The notes under the pieces: generated by a model | The model's database searches: none | Told to the model about the DNA's origin: nothing | What the model saw: the letters and a program-made list of their open reading frames with translations, nothing else | Made by a program: the position numbers and the translations under genes | Shown here: piece by piece, positions 19,101 to 28,609 of the stretch | Position numbering within the stretch: position 1 is the first letter of the stretch | How the letters are laid out: the number at the start of each line of letters is the position of its first letter | Assembly: GCF_007279655.1 (NCBI RefSeq) | Contig: NZ_QKWN01000010.1 | Location: 1-64,000 of the forward strand | DNA from: Robertkochia solimangrovi | GTDB taxonomy: Bacteria > Bacteroidota > Bacteroidia > Flavobacteriales > Flavobacteriaceae | Direction of reading: 5' to 3' | Length of the DNA: 64,000 nucleotides

Positions 19101-21691
19101 CTATGTTGGTCTTCTCAACCGACAAGGACACCTATCAGCCTGGTGATAAGGCGGTGATCACCTTTCCCAGCAGTGAAGACAGCCGGGCACTGCTTACCGT
19201 TGAGAATGGTACTGAAGTTATCGACGCAATGTGGATTCCTACAGTAAATGGAGAAACTAAATATGAACTACCTGTCAAGAACAATTATACGCCGAATGTT
19301 TATATTCATATAAGCCTTTTACAACCCCATGCGAATACCCTTAACGACAATCCGATCCGAATGTATGGCGTGGTACCCATCAAGGTAAACGATCCGGAAA
19401 CGATTCTGGAACCAGTTATTTCCATGCCGGAAGTTTTGAGACCTGAAGAAAAGGTGACCATTGAAGTTTCTGAAAAAAATGGTAGGGAAATGACCTATAC
19501 CGTCGCTGTGGTTGACGAAGGACTTCTTGATCTTACCCGATTCAAGACTCCGGATCCATGGAGTACCTTCTACGCAAGACAAGCATTGGGTGTTAAAACC
19601 TGGGATATCTATGATGATGTCATCGGAGCCTTTGGTGGCAGGATCGATCAGGTATTCAGTATCGGTGGTGATGAATCTCTTGCAGGTGCGAAAAACAAGA
19701 AAGCAAATCGATTTGAACCCATGGTCAGATATTTAGGTCCATTTCATTTAGCCAAAGGTAAAACCGCTGAGCACACGCTCAAAATTCCAAAGTATATCGG
19801 TTCCGTAAGAACCATGGTCATCGCCGGAGATATTAATTCAGGGGCTTTTGGAAATTCAGAAGTTGCCACTCCGGTTCGTAAACCCCTGATGGTATTAGCA
19901 TCCCTTCCGCGCAAAGTAACTCCGGGTGAGACCGTGACCTTACCGGTTACTGTATTCGCTATGGAATCCAAAGTTAAGAATGCCAGTGTACGTATAAAGT
20001 CGAACAATGCTTTTGAGAATGTGGGTGAGACTGTGCAATCCATTTCATTTGCGCAACCGGATGAAAAAATGACCTATTTCGAACTGAAGATCAAAGAGGG
20101 GCAGCCGATCGGAAAAATCACAGTTGAAGTTTCCGGAAATGGTGAAAAAGCAAGTTATGATGTTGAAGTGGATGTAGTAAATCCGAATCCTGTCAGTTCA
20201 GAGATCAATGCTTTAATCCTGGAACCGGGTACCTCTCAGGAAATACCGGTAACAACCTTTGGTATTGTCGGAAGTAATTCCGGTTCAATCACCTTTTCCA
20301 CGTTACCTTCCATGAATTTGTCGAAAAGATTATCCTATCTTATCAACTATCCACATGGATGTGTTGAGCAAACGACCTCAGCAGCTTTTCCTCAATTATT
20401 TTTAAGTGCTATCACCGATCTGACACAAAAGGAAAAGCAGGCGATCGATAAAAACATTAAAGATGCTATCAACAGACTCAGAAACTTTCAGTTACCCGGC
20501 GGCGGATTCTCCTATTGGGCCGGACAAGGAACGGTTAGTGACTGGGGAACGTCCTATGCAGGCCATTTCCTGCTGGAAGCTGAAAAGAAAGGTTATGTGT
20601 TACCTATAGGATTTAAATCTTCCTGGATAGATCACCAACGTCTTGAAGCCAAACGCTGGAGAAACAGTTTGGATAAAAATGGGTTATCTCAGGCCTATCG
20701 ATTGTTCACTCTTGCACTGGCCGGTCAAGCAGATATCTCTTCGATGAACCGACTTAGGGAGACTCCGGGAATTTCTAATGATGCCCGTCATCGTCTGGCA
20801 GCTGCCTATGCGATGATCGGACAAAAGTCTGCAGCATCCGAGATCTATAAAACTGTCAATACAGATTTTATACCGGTTAAGTATGATTACTTCACTTATG
20901 GCGATGCAAACAGAAACCGTGCAATGGCATTGGAAACACTGATTCTACTCGATCAAAAAGAGGAAAGCCGCGAAATGGCGGAGCAAGTAGCCGGGGCACT
21001 CGATGAAAATCGCTGGATGAGCACACAAACCACCGCATATTCCTTGCTGAGTATGGCAAAATTTGCGGCCTATATCGGTGGCAAGGAAATCAAAGCTTCC
21101 TATACCCTCAATGGTAAGAATGAATCGGTCAGTACGACCCGATCGATCGCGCTGCGACCGATGGAAATAAACGACTCTAATAACACGCTCAAAGTTAAGA
21201 ATGAAGGTTCTGCCACGCTTTTCATCAATGTCCTGACCACAGGAATATTACCGGTAGGAGAAGAGCAGGTAACGGAACGAAATCTTAAGGCGGTTGTTAC
21301 CTATAAAGGAAAAGACGGAACCCTGTTATCCATAGATAACCTCATGCAGGGTACCGATTTCATTGCAGAGGTCACGATATCGAATCTTAAGGGTGTTGAC
21401 ATCCAAGATGTTGCCTTAACTGAGATCTTTCCGAGTGGATGGGAGATCGTTAACACGCGATTCACAGATTTTGGAGATTTTGCAGAAAATCCTGCCGACC
21501 ACACCGATCTAAGAGATGATCGTGCCATGTTCTACTTTGATCTGAAATCACGGGAAACCAAAACCTTCAGAATCTTGTTGAATGCATCCTATCTGGGTAC
21601 TTACTATCTTCCCGGAGTGCAGGCAGACGCCATGTATGACAATGAATATTCAGTAAGAACAAGTGGACGTTGGATAAAAGTCATTCCCTAG
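16166..21691 (+). CDS. Bacterial alpha-2-macroglobulin lipoprotein
   Basis: A very large (1841 aa) periplasmic lipoprotein; the lipobox is VISC near residue 19. It has successive macroglobulin-like beta domains, an A2M family core (about 1180-1290), and the thioester motif GCVEQTTS with the reactive cysteine near residue 1399, so it is of the thioester-active type. A helical thioester domain (about 1400-1650) and C-terminal beta domains follow. Family members trap attacking proteases and are paired with PBP1C, which lies 28 bp downstream here. Confidence 0.93.
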   Translation: MLLKKIVLLFLLSITVISCNEESQTTQEQKDNLFNYREYISEVSPGLISSWSDIRIVLHTPVQGWTKDMQLDDDLLTIKPRVKGKVVALNNQTIAFIPAEKLTGDTEYTLLFDLKSIRPDVGEELEEFTFHVKTIKQQFSVNTDEIQSYDSDFQYMTGIFRSSDKLTAETAQQLISVHQGDKELKVKFDNLSDTGTQLHFTIDSIQRFVDDSEILVTWDGKPAHIDSQGSATVKIPGKNNFTVIDVDVIDGKEQFIRINFSNPLKKGQQFDGLVVLENTEKLRFSVSGNILRVYTGKRLSGTNRLEVFQGIESEDGYKLKHIYNEMIAFEQIKPNVRFLSNATILPSSTNLKINFETVNLKAIDVTVIKIFENNILQFLQVEDLNAQSNLRRVGRPVAKKVIRLDEHITGSIGKWRASALDLSEIINPEPGAIYRVVLDFKKEYSTYVCENTAGSEATQVLEEEIDFDDAPEESSYWDNAEYYENWSGYNWRERDDPCTISYYYDKEVTTNILATDLGLTVKKGENLSYFVSVNDLVSTQPLPGVEVTFYNFQQQPIGKSTTDQDGFAIFDSPSPAFFAVASSNNQKTYLKLEDGNALSVSNFDVSGFKLKKGIKGYIYGERGVWRPGDTLFLSFILDDKANDVPDNHPVKFELSDPYGKVIKREILQNGINNFYTVKAETDANAPTGNWRADFKVGGVSFHKILKIETIKPNRLKIKAAFEEDELKAGKAVNGSLEVTWLHGAIARNLKADINAKFTGQSTTFSKFNDFTFDDPTRKFKTEELEIFKGKIDNEGKADFTVNPQLTSKAPGKLKASFITKVYENGGDFSTDVFSETYSPYQSYVGIKAPKGDRTRGMLLTDTPHRFQVAAVNEDGSPRSAKGLKVNIYKIDWRWWWNTSEENFATFNSESYHDKVFNTTVSTGSDGHGEFKFEIKYPAWGRYLVHVEDPVSGHTTGKVIYIDWPGWAGKSQKNDPTAATMLVFSTDKDTYQPGDKAVITFPSSEDSRALLTVENGTEVIDAMWIPTVNGETKYELPVKNNYTPNVYIHISLLQPHANTLNDNPIRMYGVVPIKVNDPETILEPVISMPEVLRPEEKVTIEVSEKNGREMTYTVAVVDEGLLDLTRFKTPDPWSTFYARQALGVKTWDIYDDVIGAFGGRIDQVFSIGGDESLAGAKNKKANRFEPMVRYLGPFHLAKGKTAEHTLKIPKYIGSVRTMVIAGDINSGAFGNSEVATPVRKPLMVLASLPRKVTPGETVTLPVTVFAMESKVKNASVRIKSNNAFENVGETVQSISFAQPDEKMTYFELKIKEGQPIGKITVEVSGNGEKASYDVEVDVVNPNPVSSEINALILEPGTSQEIPVTTFGIVGSNSGSITFSTLPSMNLSKRLSYLINYPHGCVEQTTSAAFPQLFLSAITDLTQKEKQAIDKNIKDAINRLRNFQLPGGGFSYWAGQGTVSDWGTSYAGHFLLEAEKKGYVLPIGFKSSWIDHQRLEAKRWRNSLDKNGLSQAYRLFTLALAGQADISSMNRLRETPGISNDARHRLAAAYAMIGQKSAASEIYKTVNTDFIPVKYDYFTYGDANRNRAMALETLILLDQKEESREMAEQVAGALDENRWMSTQTTAYSLLSMAKFAAYIGGKEIKASYTLNGKNESVSTTRSIALRPMEINDSNNTLKVKNEGSATLFINVLTTGILPVGEEQVTERNLKAVVTYKGKDGTLLSIDNLMQGTDFIAEVTISNLKGVDIQDVALTEIFPSGWEIVNTRFTDFGDFAENPADHTDLRDDRAMFYFDLKSRETKTFRILLNASYLGTYYLPGVQADAMYDNEYSVRTSGRWIKVIP

Positions 21692-21719
21692 GAATTACTG
21701 AACAGGATGATCGTTACGG

Positions 21720-24077
21720 ATGGTGAAAGATGGATTAAAATATTTCCAAAAACATAAAATAGCATCAGGATTAATCATTCTGATGCTTGTTTTATATTAT
21801 TTCTGCCTTCCTGATCCATTATTTGAGGCTCCTACCTCCACGGTAATCGAGAGCCGTAATGGTGAATTGATCGGAGCACAGATCGCTACAGATGGTCAAT
21901 GGCGTTTCCCGGTCATGGACAGTATTCCAGAAAAATTCAGGATCTGTATCACCAATTTTGAGGATGCCTATTTCTACAGACATCCGGGATTTAATCCGGT
22001 TTCCATGTTAAAGGCCATGACCACCAATATTCAAGCCGGAAAAATTATTCGCGGCGGAAGTACCCTGACCCAACAGGTAATACGACTTTCTCGTCAAAAT
22101 CAGCCCAGAAGCTATTTCGAAAAAATAATTGAATTAGTTCTGGCTACCCGTTTAGAACTTCGGTATTCCAAGGAAGAAATCTTAACATTCTATGCATCCT
22201 ATGCACCATTTGGGGGAAATGTAGTGGGGCTCGAAATGGCTTCATGGCGATATTTTGGAATTGAAGCTCAACAATTATCCTGGGCAGAAAGTGCAACGCT
22301 GGCAGTTTTACCGAATGCTCCCGGACTTATCTATCCGGGTAGAAACCAAAATGCGCTCCGTCAAAAAAGAAACGGGTTATTAAAAAAATTGTTCGAACAG
22401 CATATTATTGATAAGACGACTTATACGCTGGCCCTTGCAGAGCCTTTACCACAAAGACCATTTCCATTACCCCAGGTCGCACCTCATCTAGTACAAAAAA
22501 TAGCAAAAGACCATGCAGGAGAGCGTGTACAAACCACCCTGGATCTGAATCTACAACAGCGGGTAAACCAAATAGTTAAACAGCATTATCTGACCTTATC
22601 AGAAAACAGCATCTATAATAGTGCAGTACTGGTTATGGACATACATACACGGCAGGTACTTTGCTATGTTGGTAATTCACCTACGAATAAAACCCATCAA
22701 AAGGATGTCGATATTATAGGAGCCCCAAGAAGTACCGGAAGTATTCTAAAACCTTTTTTATATACTGCCATGTTGGATGCAGGAGAACTTTTACCTGCTG
22801 CTCTTATTGCAGATATCCCGACTCAGATCGCCGGGTATAGTCCCAAGAATTATGACGAAACCTATAAGGGTGCTGTCCCTGCTGATCTTGCTCTGGCCAG
22901 GTCGCTGAATGTACCGTTTGTTAGATTGTTACAGAATTACGGACTCGGGCGTTTTAGAGATCAGATAGAGAAACTCCACCTTAACGATATCAATAAATCA
23001 GCGGATCATTATGGATTGACCTTAATTCTTGGAGGTGCTGAAAGCAATCTATGGGATCTCTGTAAAAGTTATGCAGCTTTAGCATCGACCCTGAATCATT
23101 TTAATGAAACTTCAAGTGAATACTATACAGGAGAATTTTCGGAACCTTTGCTTTATAGAAATGAATCCTTTGATCCGGGAATCAAACAGAAAGAAAAGCT
23201 CCTTTTCGATGCCGGAAGTATCTATCATACTTTTAAAGCAATGACTGCCGTCAATCGTCCTGAAGGTGATCAAACCTGGGAATATTTTGATTCTTCCAGA
23301 ACAATCGCCTGGAAAACCGGCACAAGTTATGGAAACCGCGATGCCTGGGCTATCGGAGTGACTCCCGACTATGTTGTAGGAGTCTGGACCGGTAATGCAG
23401 ATGGTGAAGGCCGTCCAGAAATGACTGGAGTAAGCAGCGCTGCCCCAATCATGTTCGATGTATTTAATATATTGCCGCGTTCCGAATGGTTCAACCCGCC
23501 CTATGATGCCATGACCGAAGTGAACATCTGTCATAAAAGCGGTTACCTGGCGGGGCCTGCCTGTGAAAGCACAGTTGAATGGGTTCCGATAAACGGTGAA
23601 AGAGCAAGAAGTTGTCCTTACCATCAATGGGTTCATCTAGATGAAAAACAACAATACCGGGTAAATTCATCCTGCTATCCAACCGATATGATCATCAATA
23701 CTTCATGGTTTACACTTCCACCACTCATGGCCTATTATTATAAACATTCCAATGCTACTTATTCAAGTCTCCCCCCTTATCGTAAGGGTTGTGATCCGGG
23801 TACTGGAAATTCCATGCAATTCATATTTCCAAAGCAAAATGCATCCGTGGTTTTACCAAAAGATTTTGAGGGTAATACCAATGAACTCATCCTTAAGATC
23901 GCGCATGACAAACCAGAAAACTCAGTATTTTGGTATGTTGACGACCAATACATCGGCATGACTCAGGAATTTCATGAAATGGCCATAAAACCAGAACCGG
24001 GATATCACAGAATCACTGCTCTGGATGAAAACGGCATTGAAATAACCCGAACCTTAAAAATTGAAACCACTGATTAA
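21720..24077 (+). CDS. pbpC: Penicillin-binding protein 1C
   Basis: This 785-residue bifunctional peptidoglycan synthase has one N-terminal membrane helix. The glycosyltransferase domain (about 60-230) has [14 protein letters not shown] and [11 protein letters not shown]. The transpeptidase domain has SxxK as STGSILKPF (about 340) and [15 protein letters not shown] (about 530). A BiPBP_C beta domain is at about 690-785. It forms a probable operon with the macroglobulin gene, the pairing known from yfhM-pbpC. Its last four bases overlap the convergent GH95 gene. Confidence 0.93.
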   Translation: MVKDGLKYFQKHKIASGLIILMLVLYYFCLPDPLFEAPTSTVIESRNGELIGAQIATDGQWRFPVMDSIPEKFRICITNFEDAYFYRHPGFNPVSMLKAMTTNIQAGKIIRGGSTLTQQVIRLSRQNQPRSYFEKIIELVLATRLELRYSKEEILTFYASYAPFGGNVVGLEMASWRYFGIEAQQLSWAESATLAVLPNAPGLIYPGRNQNALRQKRNGLLKKLFEQHIIDKTTYTLALAEPLPQRPFPLPQVAPHLVQKIAKDHAGERVQTTLDLNLQQRVNQIVKQHYLTLSENSIYNSAVLVMDIHTRQVLCYVGNSPTNKTHQKDVDIIGAPRSTGSILKPFLYTAMLDAGELLPAALIADIPTQIAGYSPKNYDETYKGAVPADLALARSLNVPFVRLLQNYGLGRFRDQIEKLHLNDINKSADHYGLTLILGGAESNLWDLCKSYAALASTLNHFNETSSEYYTGEFSEPLLYRNESFDPGIKQKEKLLFDAGSIYHTFKAMTAVNRPEGDQTWEYFDSSRTIAWKTGTSYGNRDAWAIGVTPDYVVGVWTGNADGEGRPEMTGVSSAAPIMFDVFNILPRSEWFNPPYDAMTEVNICHKSGYLAGPACESTVEWVPINGERARSCPYHQWVHLDEKQQYRVNSSCYPTDMIINTSWFTLPPLMAYYYKHSNATYSSLPPYRKGCDPGTGNSMQFIFPKQNASVVLPKDFEGNTNELILKIAHDKPENSVFWYVDDQYIGMTQEFHEMAIKPEPGYHRITALDENGIEITRTLKIETTD

Positions 24078-26563
24078 TTGTTACTTCCAGTTAATTCTAC
24101 CGATTTACCCTTTCCTATAGTGAGCTGGTATTCAAATACAGATTTTAATTTCAATTCCTTTAGCTCTTTTTCAGAATGATTCAATGGTTGTCTAATTTCC
24201 GGGATCTGAAAGAATGGTTTGTTTGTGGGACCGTTGGTCTCCTTTAAACCTTCTCCTGTTAATGCAGTATAAGATCGAATCACACAGATTCCGCCTTTTT
24301 CAGAGGAAATCACCGCAGATTTGATCACACCTGCATGCCATGTCATGTCAACAGTAAACCCTCCTCTGGCTTTTAATCCCTCAACAGATCCGGAATACCA
24401 GGTCATTGGTAAAGCAGGTAAAAGATGGATCCCACCGTCATGGCTCTGTAAAAGCATTTCGGCAATACCTGATGTACAACCAAAATTCCCATCGATCTGA
24501 AATGGAGGATGTGCATCAAAGAGATTTGGATAGGTTCCTCCTACCTGACTACCGTCATTCTGTATTGAAGGCCGCAACTGATCTGTGATCAGTTTTAAGG
24601 CATGATCTCCATCGAGCAAACGTGCCCATAGATTTACCTTCCATCCCATTGACCAACCAGTGGATTCATCTCCCCGGGCCATTAGAGCAGTCATTGCTGC
24701 AGAAAATAATTCAGGGTTTCTGTAAGGTGATATCTGATTGGAGGGATAAAGTCCGTATAAATGGGAAACGTGTCTGTGATGATCACCTACTTCATCCCAA
24801 TCTTCCATCCATTCCTGTAACTGGCCCCATTTTCCGATCTGCATCGGTGCAAGATCTGGTAATATCTGACGAAGTGAATCGGCAAATTCGATATCGGTAT
24901 CCAGAATCTCAGAAGCTCGAATTGCATTGGTAAAAACATCAAATACCAATTGATTATCCATCGTGGTACCGGCAGCGATAGTGGTTTTTGAATGGTGTGA
25001 GTTTTCCGGTGACATCGAAGGGCTGACAACCCACCATTTATTGTCAGGGTCTTTTTGTAATACTTCCTTATAAAATAGAGCGACGCCTTTTAGAATATCG
25101 TATTTTTCCTGAAGGAAATCCTTATCCGCTGTAAATAAAAAGTGTTGCCAGAGGTGTTGACTCAACCAGGCACCCCCCATTGGCCATAAGCCGTAATAGC
25201 CGCCATCTACAACCCCCGATATACGCCATATATCTGTATTATGATGAATATTCCAACCCTTCGCGCCATACATCTCAGAGGCTGAAGACTTACCGGTTTC
25301 AGCGATATCCCCGATAAGATCGAACAAAGGTTCGTGCATTTCGGGAAGAGCGGTAACCTCTGCCGGCCAATAGTTCATTTCCGTGTTTATGTTGACGGTA
25401 TATTTACTATCCCATGAGGGTTTCATTTTATCATTCCATATCCCTTGCAAATTAGCTGCCTGAGTACCGGGTCTGGAACTTGAAATAAGCAAGTATCTTC
25501 CGAATTGAAAATACAATGCAACCAATTGAGGGTCTTCCCCTTTTACAAAATCTCTGATTCGTTCATCAGTAGTCTTTTGTACGGAATTTGAAGTGCCGAG
25601 ATCCAGTTTCACCCGGTTAAAGTACCTTTGATATTCCGTTGTATGCTCCTCCACCAGACTGGCAAAATCCTTTTCAGAAGAAGCATTTATAAGTTCCAAA
25701 GCTTTTTTATGAGCATCTCCGGAGAGATCCTTGTAATCGATAAAATTTGTTCCAATCGAGATGAACACGAGAACCCTATCTGCATTTTCGATCGTTAATC
25801 TATCTCCTTCTGCAATCAGGCTGCCTCCGTAAAGAACAGGTTTCACCAAGGTTGTAAATTCAACTTTACCCGCCTTATTCTCATAATCTCCTGAGATACC
25901 GTTTTGTATCAAAACACCATCACGGATCACTGTTTCTTTAATATTTTGGGGCGAATTCAACTCCAGTGAGCAAGATATCGATCCGGACGAATCAGCAGAT
26001 AATTCCCAGACCATTATATCGCCCGTAAGCGAGGCAAATGCCTTTTTTGTATAGGTAACATCGTTGGCTATATAAGTCGTTGAAGCAACAGCAGATTCGA
26101 TATCCAGTTCACGCTTATAACCGGATATTGAATCTATATTTGACTGATGGATCAAAAGATTTCCAACGGGTTGATAGCACATACCGTAATTACTATTTTC
26201 AGGTGCTCTTCTCGGAAGCACTTCATTTGCTAACTTTTGTGCTTCTTCATAGTTACCTTCAAAGATCAGGGACCTAATCTTTGGCAGATATTGTTTGAGG
26301 GCGGGTTGAATATTATTACCCGGCTCTCCTGCCCATACCGTTTCTTCATTTAATTTAATGGTATCCGTCTGAATGCCTCCATATACCATCGCTCCCAAAC
26401 GGCCATTACCGATCGGTAGTGCCTCCTCCCAGATGGAAGCGGGTTCATCATACCATAATTTCATAGGATTCCCAGAGGATTCAGTGATGTTATATTGCTG
26501 CTGATCACAGCCGGAAAACAGCGTTCCGGCCATTAAACTTATGGAAAGTAAAATACGTTTCAA
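24074..26563 (-). CDS. Glycoside hydrolase family 95 (alpha-L-fucosidase/galactosidase type) lipoprotein
   Basis: This 829-residue lipoprotein has a signal peptide and lipobox FSGC. The N-terminal GH95 beta domain begins with the typical [20 protein letters not shown] and [11 protein letters not shown]; an (alpha/alpha)6 barrel (about 330-690) contains [12 protein letters not shown] and the [14 protein letters not shown] region, and a C-terminal beta domain follows. It is expected to hydrolyse alpha-linked L-fucose (or L-galactose) at oligosaccharide ends in the periplasm. No SusC/D pair lies beside it, so it is not in a visible polysaccharide locus. Confidence 0.92.
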   Translation of the reverse strand: MKRILLSISLMAGTLFSGCDQQQYNITESSGNPMKLWYDEPASIWEEALPIGNGRLGAMVYGGIQTDTIKLNEETVWAGEPGNNIQPALKQYLPKIRSLIFEGNYEEAQKLANEVLPRRAPENSNYGMCYQPVGNLLIHQSNIDSISGYKRELDIESAVASTTYIANDVTYTKKAFASLTGDIMVWELSADSSGSISCSLELNSPQNIKETVIRDGVLIQNGISGDYENKAGKVEFTTLVKPVLYGGSLIAEGDRLTIENADRVLVFISIGTNFIDYKDLSGDAHKKALELINASSEKDFASLVEEHTTEYQRYFNRVKLDLGTSNSVQKTTDERIRDFVKGEDPQLVALYFQFGRYLLISSSRPGTQAANLQGIWNDKMKPSWDSKYTVNINTEMNYWPAEVTALPEMHEPLFDLIGDIAETGKSSASEMYGAKGWNIHHNTDIWRISGVVDGGYYGLWPMGGAWLSQHLWQHFLFTADKDFLQEKYDILKGVALFYKEVLQKDPDNKWWVVSPSMSPENSHHSKTTIAAGTTMDNQLVFDVFTNAIRASEILDTDIEFADSLRQILPDLAPMQIGKWGQLQEWMEDWDEVGDHHRHVSHLYGLYPSNQISPYRNPELFSAAMTALMARGDESTGWSMGWKVNLWARLLDGDHALKLITDQLRPSIQNDGSQVGGTYPNLFDAHPPFQIDGNFGCTSGIAEMLLQSHDGGIHLLPALPMTWYSGSVEGLKARGGFTVDMTWHAGVIKSAVISSEKGGICVIRSYTALTGEGLKETNGPTNKPFFQIPEIRQPLNHSEKELKELKLKSVFEYQLTIGKGKSVELTGSNN

Positions 26564-26640
26564 GTCAGTAGTAGTATTAGTTTGTAATCTGTCGAAGAAT
26601 ATACTAAAATTAAATTATATAACCGTCCGGTTCTATGAGG

Positions 26641-26765
26641 TAAGGGTGATGTTGGTGACATTAGTGACACTGGTGACAATAGTGAGTGTGTGGTGACTGA
26701 ATTGAGAATGGAGAATGGAGAATTGAGAATGGAGAATGGAGAATGGAGAATTGAGAATGGAGTTT
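26641..26765. repeat. Tandem GGTGACANTAGTGACA and GAGAATGGAGAATTG units
   Basis: Two phrase families follow one another: GGTGACATTAGTGACACT-type units (26651-26697) and 7-bp GAGAATG/GAGAATT units (26701-26762). They sit between the GH95 start and the aldo/keto reductase stop. Confidence 0.6.
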
Positions 26766-27014
26766 CGAAATTACTATAAACCATTTAAACTCACTAACAA
26801 TGAGCCACGCGAAGAGAAAAAACTGAGCCGCGCGAAGCAATAAAACTTGAGCCTGCGAAACACAAGTAGCTCAGGTCACTCTAGCATTTTGGGCTAAAGG
26901 CCCACAAATAGCGACGACACTTGCCGCAGCGTCAGCAGGCAATCGACACTCCTGCCTCGCCGCAGGCTGAGGCCAGGATCGACACTGGGTTAGTACTTAT
27001 TCTTTAGAAAAACC
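26766..27014. other. Intergenic, GC-richer stretch without a gene
   Basis: It contains three copies of a GAGCCNCGCGAAG-like phrase (26801, 26826, 26850) and small palindromes (GGGCTAAAGGCCC; GCCTCGCCGCAGGCTGAGGC). No open frame or RNA gene is recognised. Confidence 0.4.
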
Positions 27015-28013
27015 TCACCCCAAAATCCCCTGAATAGCCTTAAGCTCCTTCTTACTAAATTCCGGCCCATTAAGACACTCCAGAGAGTCCATTAACTGTT
27101 TGCTTTTACTTACCCCCAGAATCACAGAAGTGATCCTTTTATCGTGAAGTACCCAAGCCAGTGCCATTTGAGCAAGTGATTGTCCGCGTCCTTCAGCAAT
27201 CTCATTTAATTGTCGCACTTTTTCGATCTTCTCACCGGAGATTTGGTCTTCTTCAATAGCACCGTTTCCTCTGTGGGAGGCTGCACGACTTCCTTCCGGG
27301 ATTCCACCCAGATATTTATTGGTCAGAAGGCCCTGCGCCAGTGGCGAAAAAGCAATACAACCGATTTCTTCCTTTTCCACTACATCCAGTAATCCGCCTT
27401 CAACCGTACGGTCGAACATGGAATATCTGGCCTGATGAATTATGAAGGGAGTACCCATTGATTTCAGCATTTTAGAAGCAGCGGCCGTTTGTTCCGGGTT
27501 ATAATTGGAAATCCCTACATATAATGCCTTTCCCTGGCGAACGATCAGATCAAGCGCTCCCATGGTTTCTTCCAGTGGAGTATTCGGGTCCGGTCTGTGA
27601 TGATAGAAAATATCCACATAATCGAGCCTCATACGCTTCAGACTCTGATCCAGGCTTGAGACCAGGTATTTTTTACTGCCCCAGTCACCATAAGGTCCCG
27701 GCCACATCGTATATCCTGCTTTGGAGGAAACGATAATTTCATCCCTGTATGATTTAAGATCCTTTTTAAGAATCTTTCCAAAGGTCTTTTCCGCCGATCC
27801 CGGAGGCGGTCCATAATTATTAGCGAGGTCAAAATGTGTCACACCATGATCAAAGGCCTTACAAACGATCTTTCGTGCATTTTTAAAATCATCGATCTTT
27901 CCGAAATTATGCCAAAGTCCGAGAGACAAGGCGGGTAGCATCAAGCCACTGTTACCACAGCGGTTATATTTCATCAGGTCGTAACGTTCGGGCTTAGGTT
28001 CAAAATGACTCAT
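27015..28013 (-). CDS. Aldo/keto reductase, YghZ/Kv-beta-like
   Basis: This 332-residue cytosolic NADPH-dependent oxidoreductase has catalytic Asp and Tyr in FDLANNYGPPPGSAE, Lys in SSKAGY and His in YHHRPDPNTPLEE, with the C-terminal cofactor-binding segment VILGVSKSKQL. The family includes L-glyceraldehyde-3-phosphate reductase and methylglyoxal reductases. It is monocistronic, flanked on both sides by repeat-filled spacers. Confidence 0.9.
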   Translation of the reverse strand: MSHFEPKPERYDLMKYNRCGNSGLMLPALSLGLWHNFGKIDDFKNARKIVCKAFDHGVTHFDLANNYGPPPGSAEKTFGKILKKDLKSYRDEIIVSSKAGYTMWPGPYGDWGSKKYLVSSLDQSLKRMRLDYVDIFYHHRPDPNTPLEETMGALDLIVRQGKALYVGISNYNPEQTAAASKMLKSMGTPFIIHQARYSMFDRTVEGGLLDVVEKEEIGCIAFSPLAQGLLTNKYLGGIPEGSRAASHRGNGAIEEDQISGEKIEKVRQLNEIAEGRGQSLAQMALAWVLHDKRITSVILGVSKSKQLMDSLECLNGPEFSKKELKAIQGILG

Positions 28014-28069
28014 TTTTCAGCGGTTTTAAAGAAAGTCTAAGGTATTAAAATTGTTTGAATGGTGCAGGG

Positions 28070-28440
28070 GTATGGATTATGAATTATGGATTATGAATTA
28101 AGAATTAAGAATTAAGAATGAAGAATTAAGAATTAATAATGAAAATTAAGTCTAAAACGGTCAACACTAATTTGGGAAGTTCATAAAGCATACAGTTTAC
28201 TGCGTTACTGCTTTAAAAGATAACATCTAACAGCGTAACTTATATTCATTGAGAATTGAGAATTGAGAATTGAGAATTATGGATTATGAATTATGGATTC
28301 TAGAGGTTCAATAGAAAGTAGAAGACAGAAAACAGCATAAAGCATACGATTTACTGCGTTACTGCTTCACAAGGTAACATGTAACATGTAACATGTAACT
28401 GGGTAACTTAAACTAATTGAGAATTGATTTGAATGAATGC
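28070..28440. repeat. Intergenic phrase repeats
   Basis: About 370 bp built from GGATTATGAATTA/GAATTAAGAATT and GAGAATTGAGAATTG units plus two copies of TACTGCGTTACTGCTT followed by GTAACATGTAACATG (28196-28230 and 28350-28405). The phrases match those at 6533-6786 and 8592-8930. From 28441 to 28609 nothing is recognised. Confidence 0.6.
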
Positions 28441-28609
28441 TAACAACCTTATGCAATAGCTTTATGGATTTACTGTTCTCAAAAATTTAACGGCTTTAAC
28501 ATCTCCCCAATAGAAAGCAAAACATAATTAGCTTACATTTAGGTAGTTATAAATAAATCGCCCTCTATGTTTATTTGAGGTAGATGTGATTCATTAATTC
28601 TTCAGAAAC

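Noticed and set aside
24074-24077. Overlap of PBP1C and GH95 stops as a frameshift or misassembly
   Set aside because: Both proteins end normally for their families; a 4-bp convergent overlap is unremarkable.
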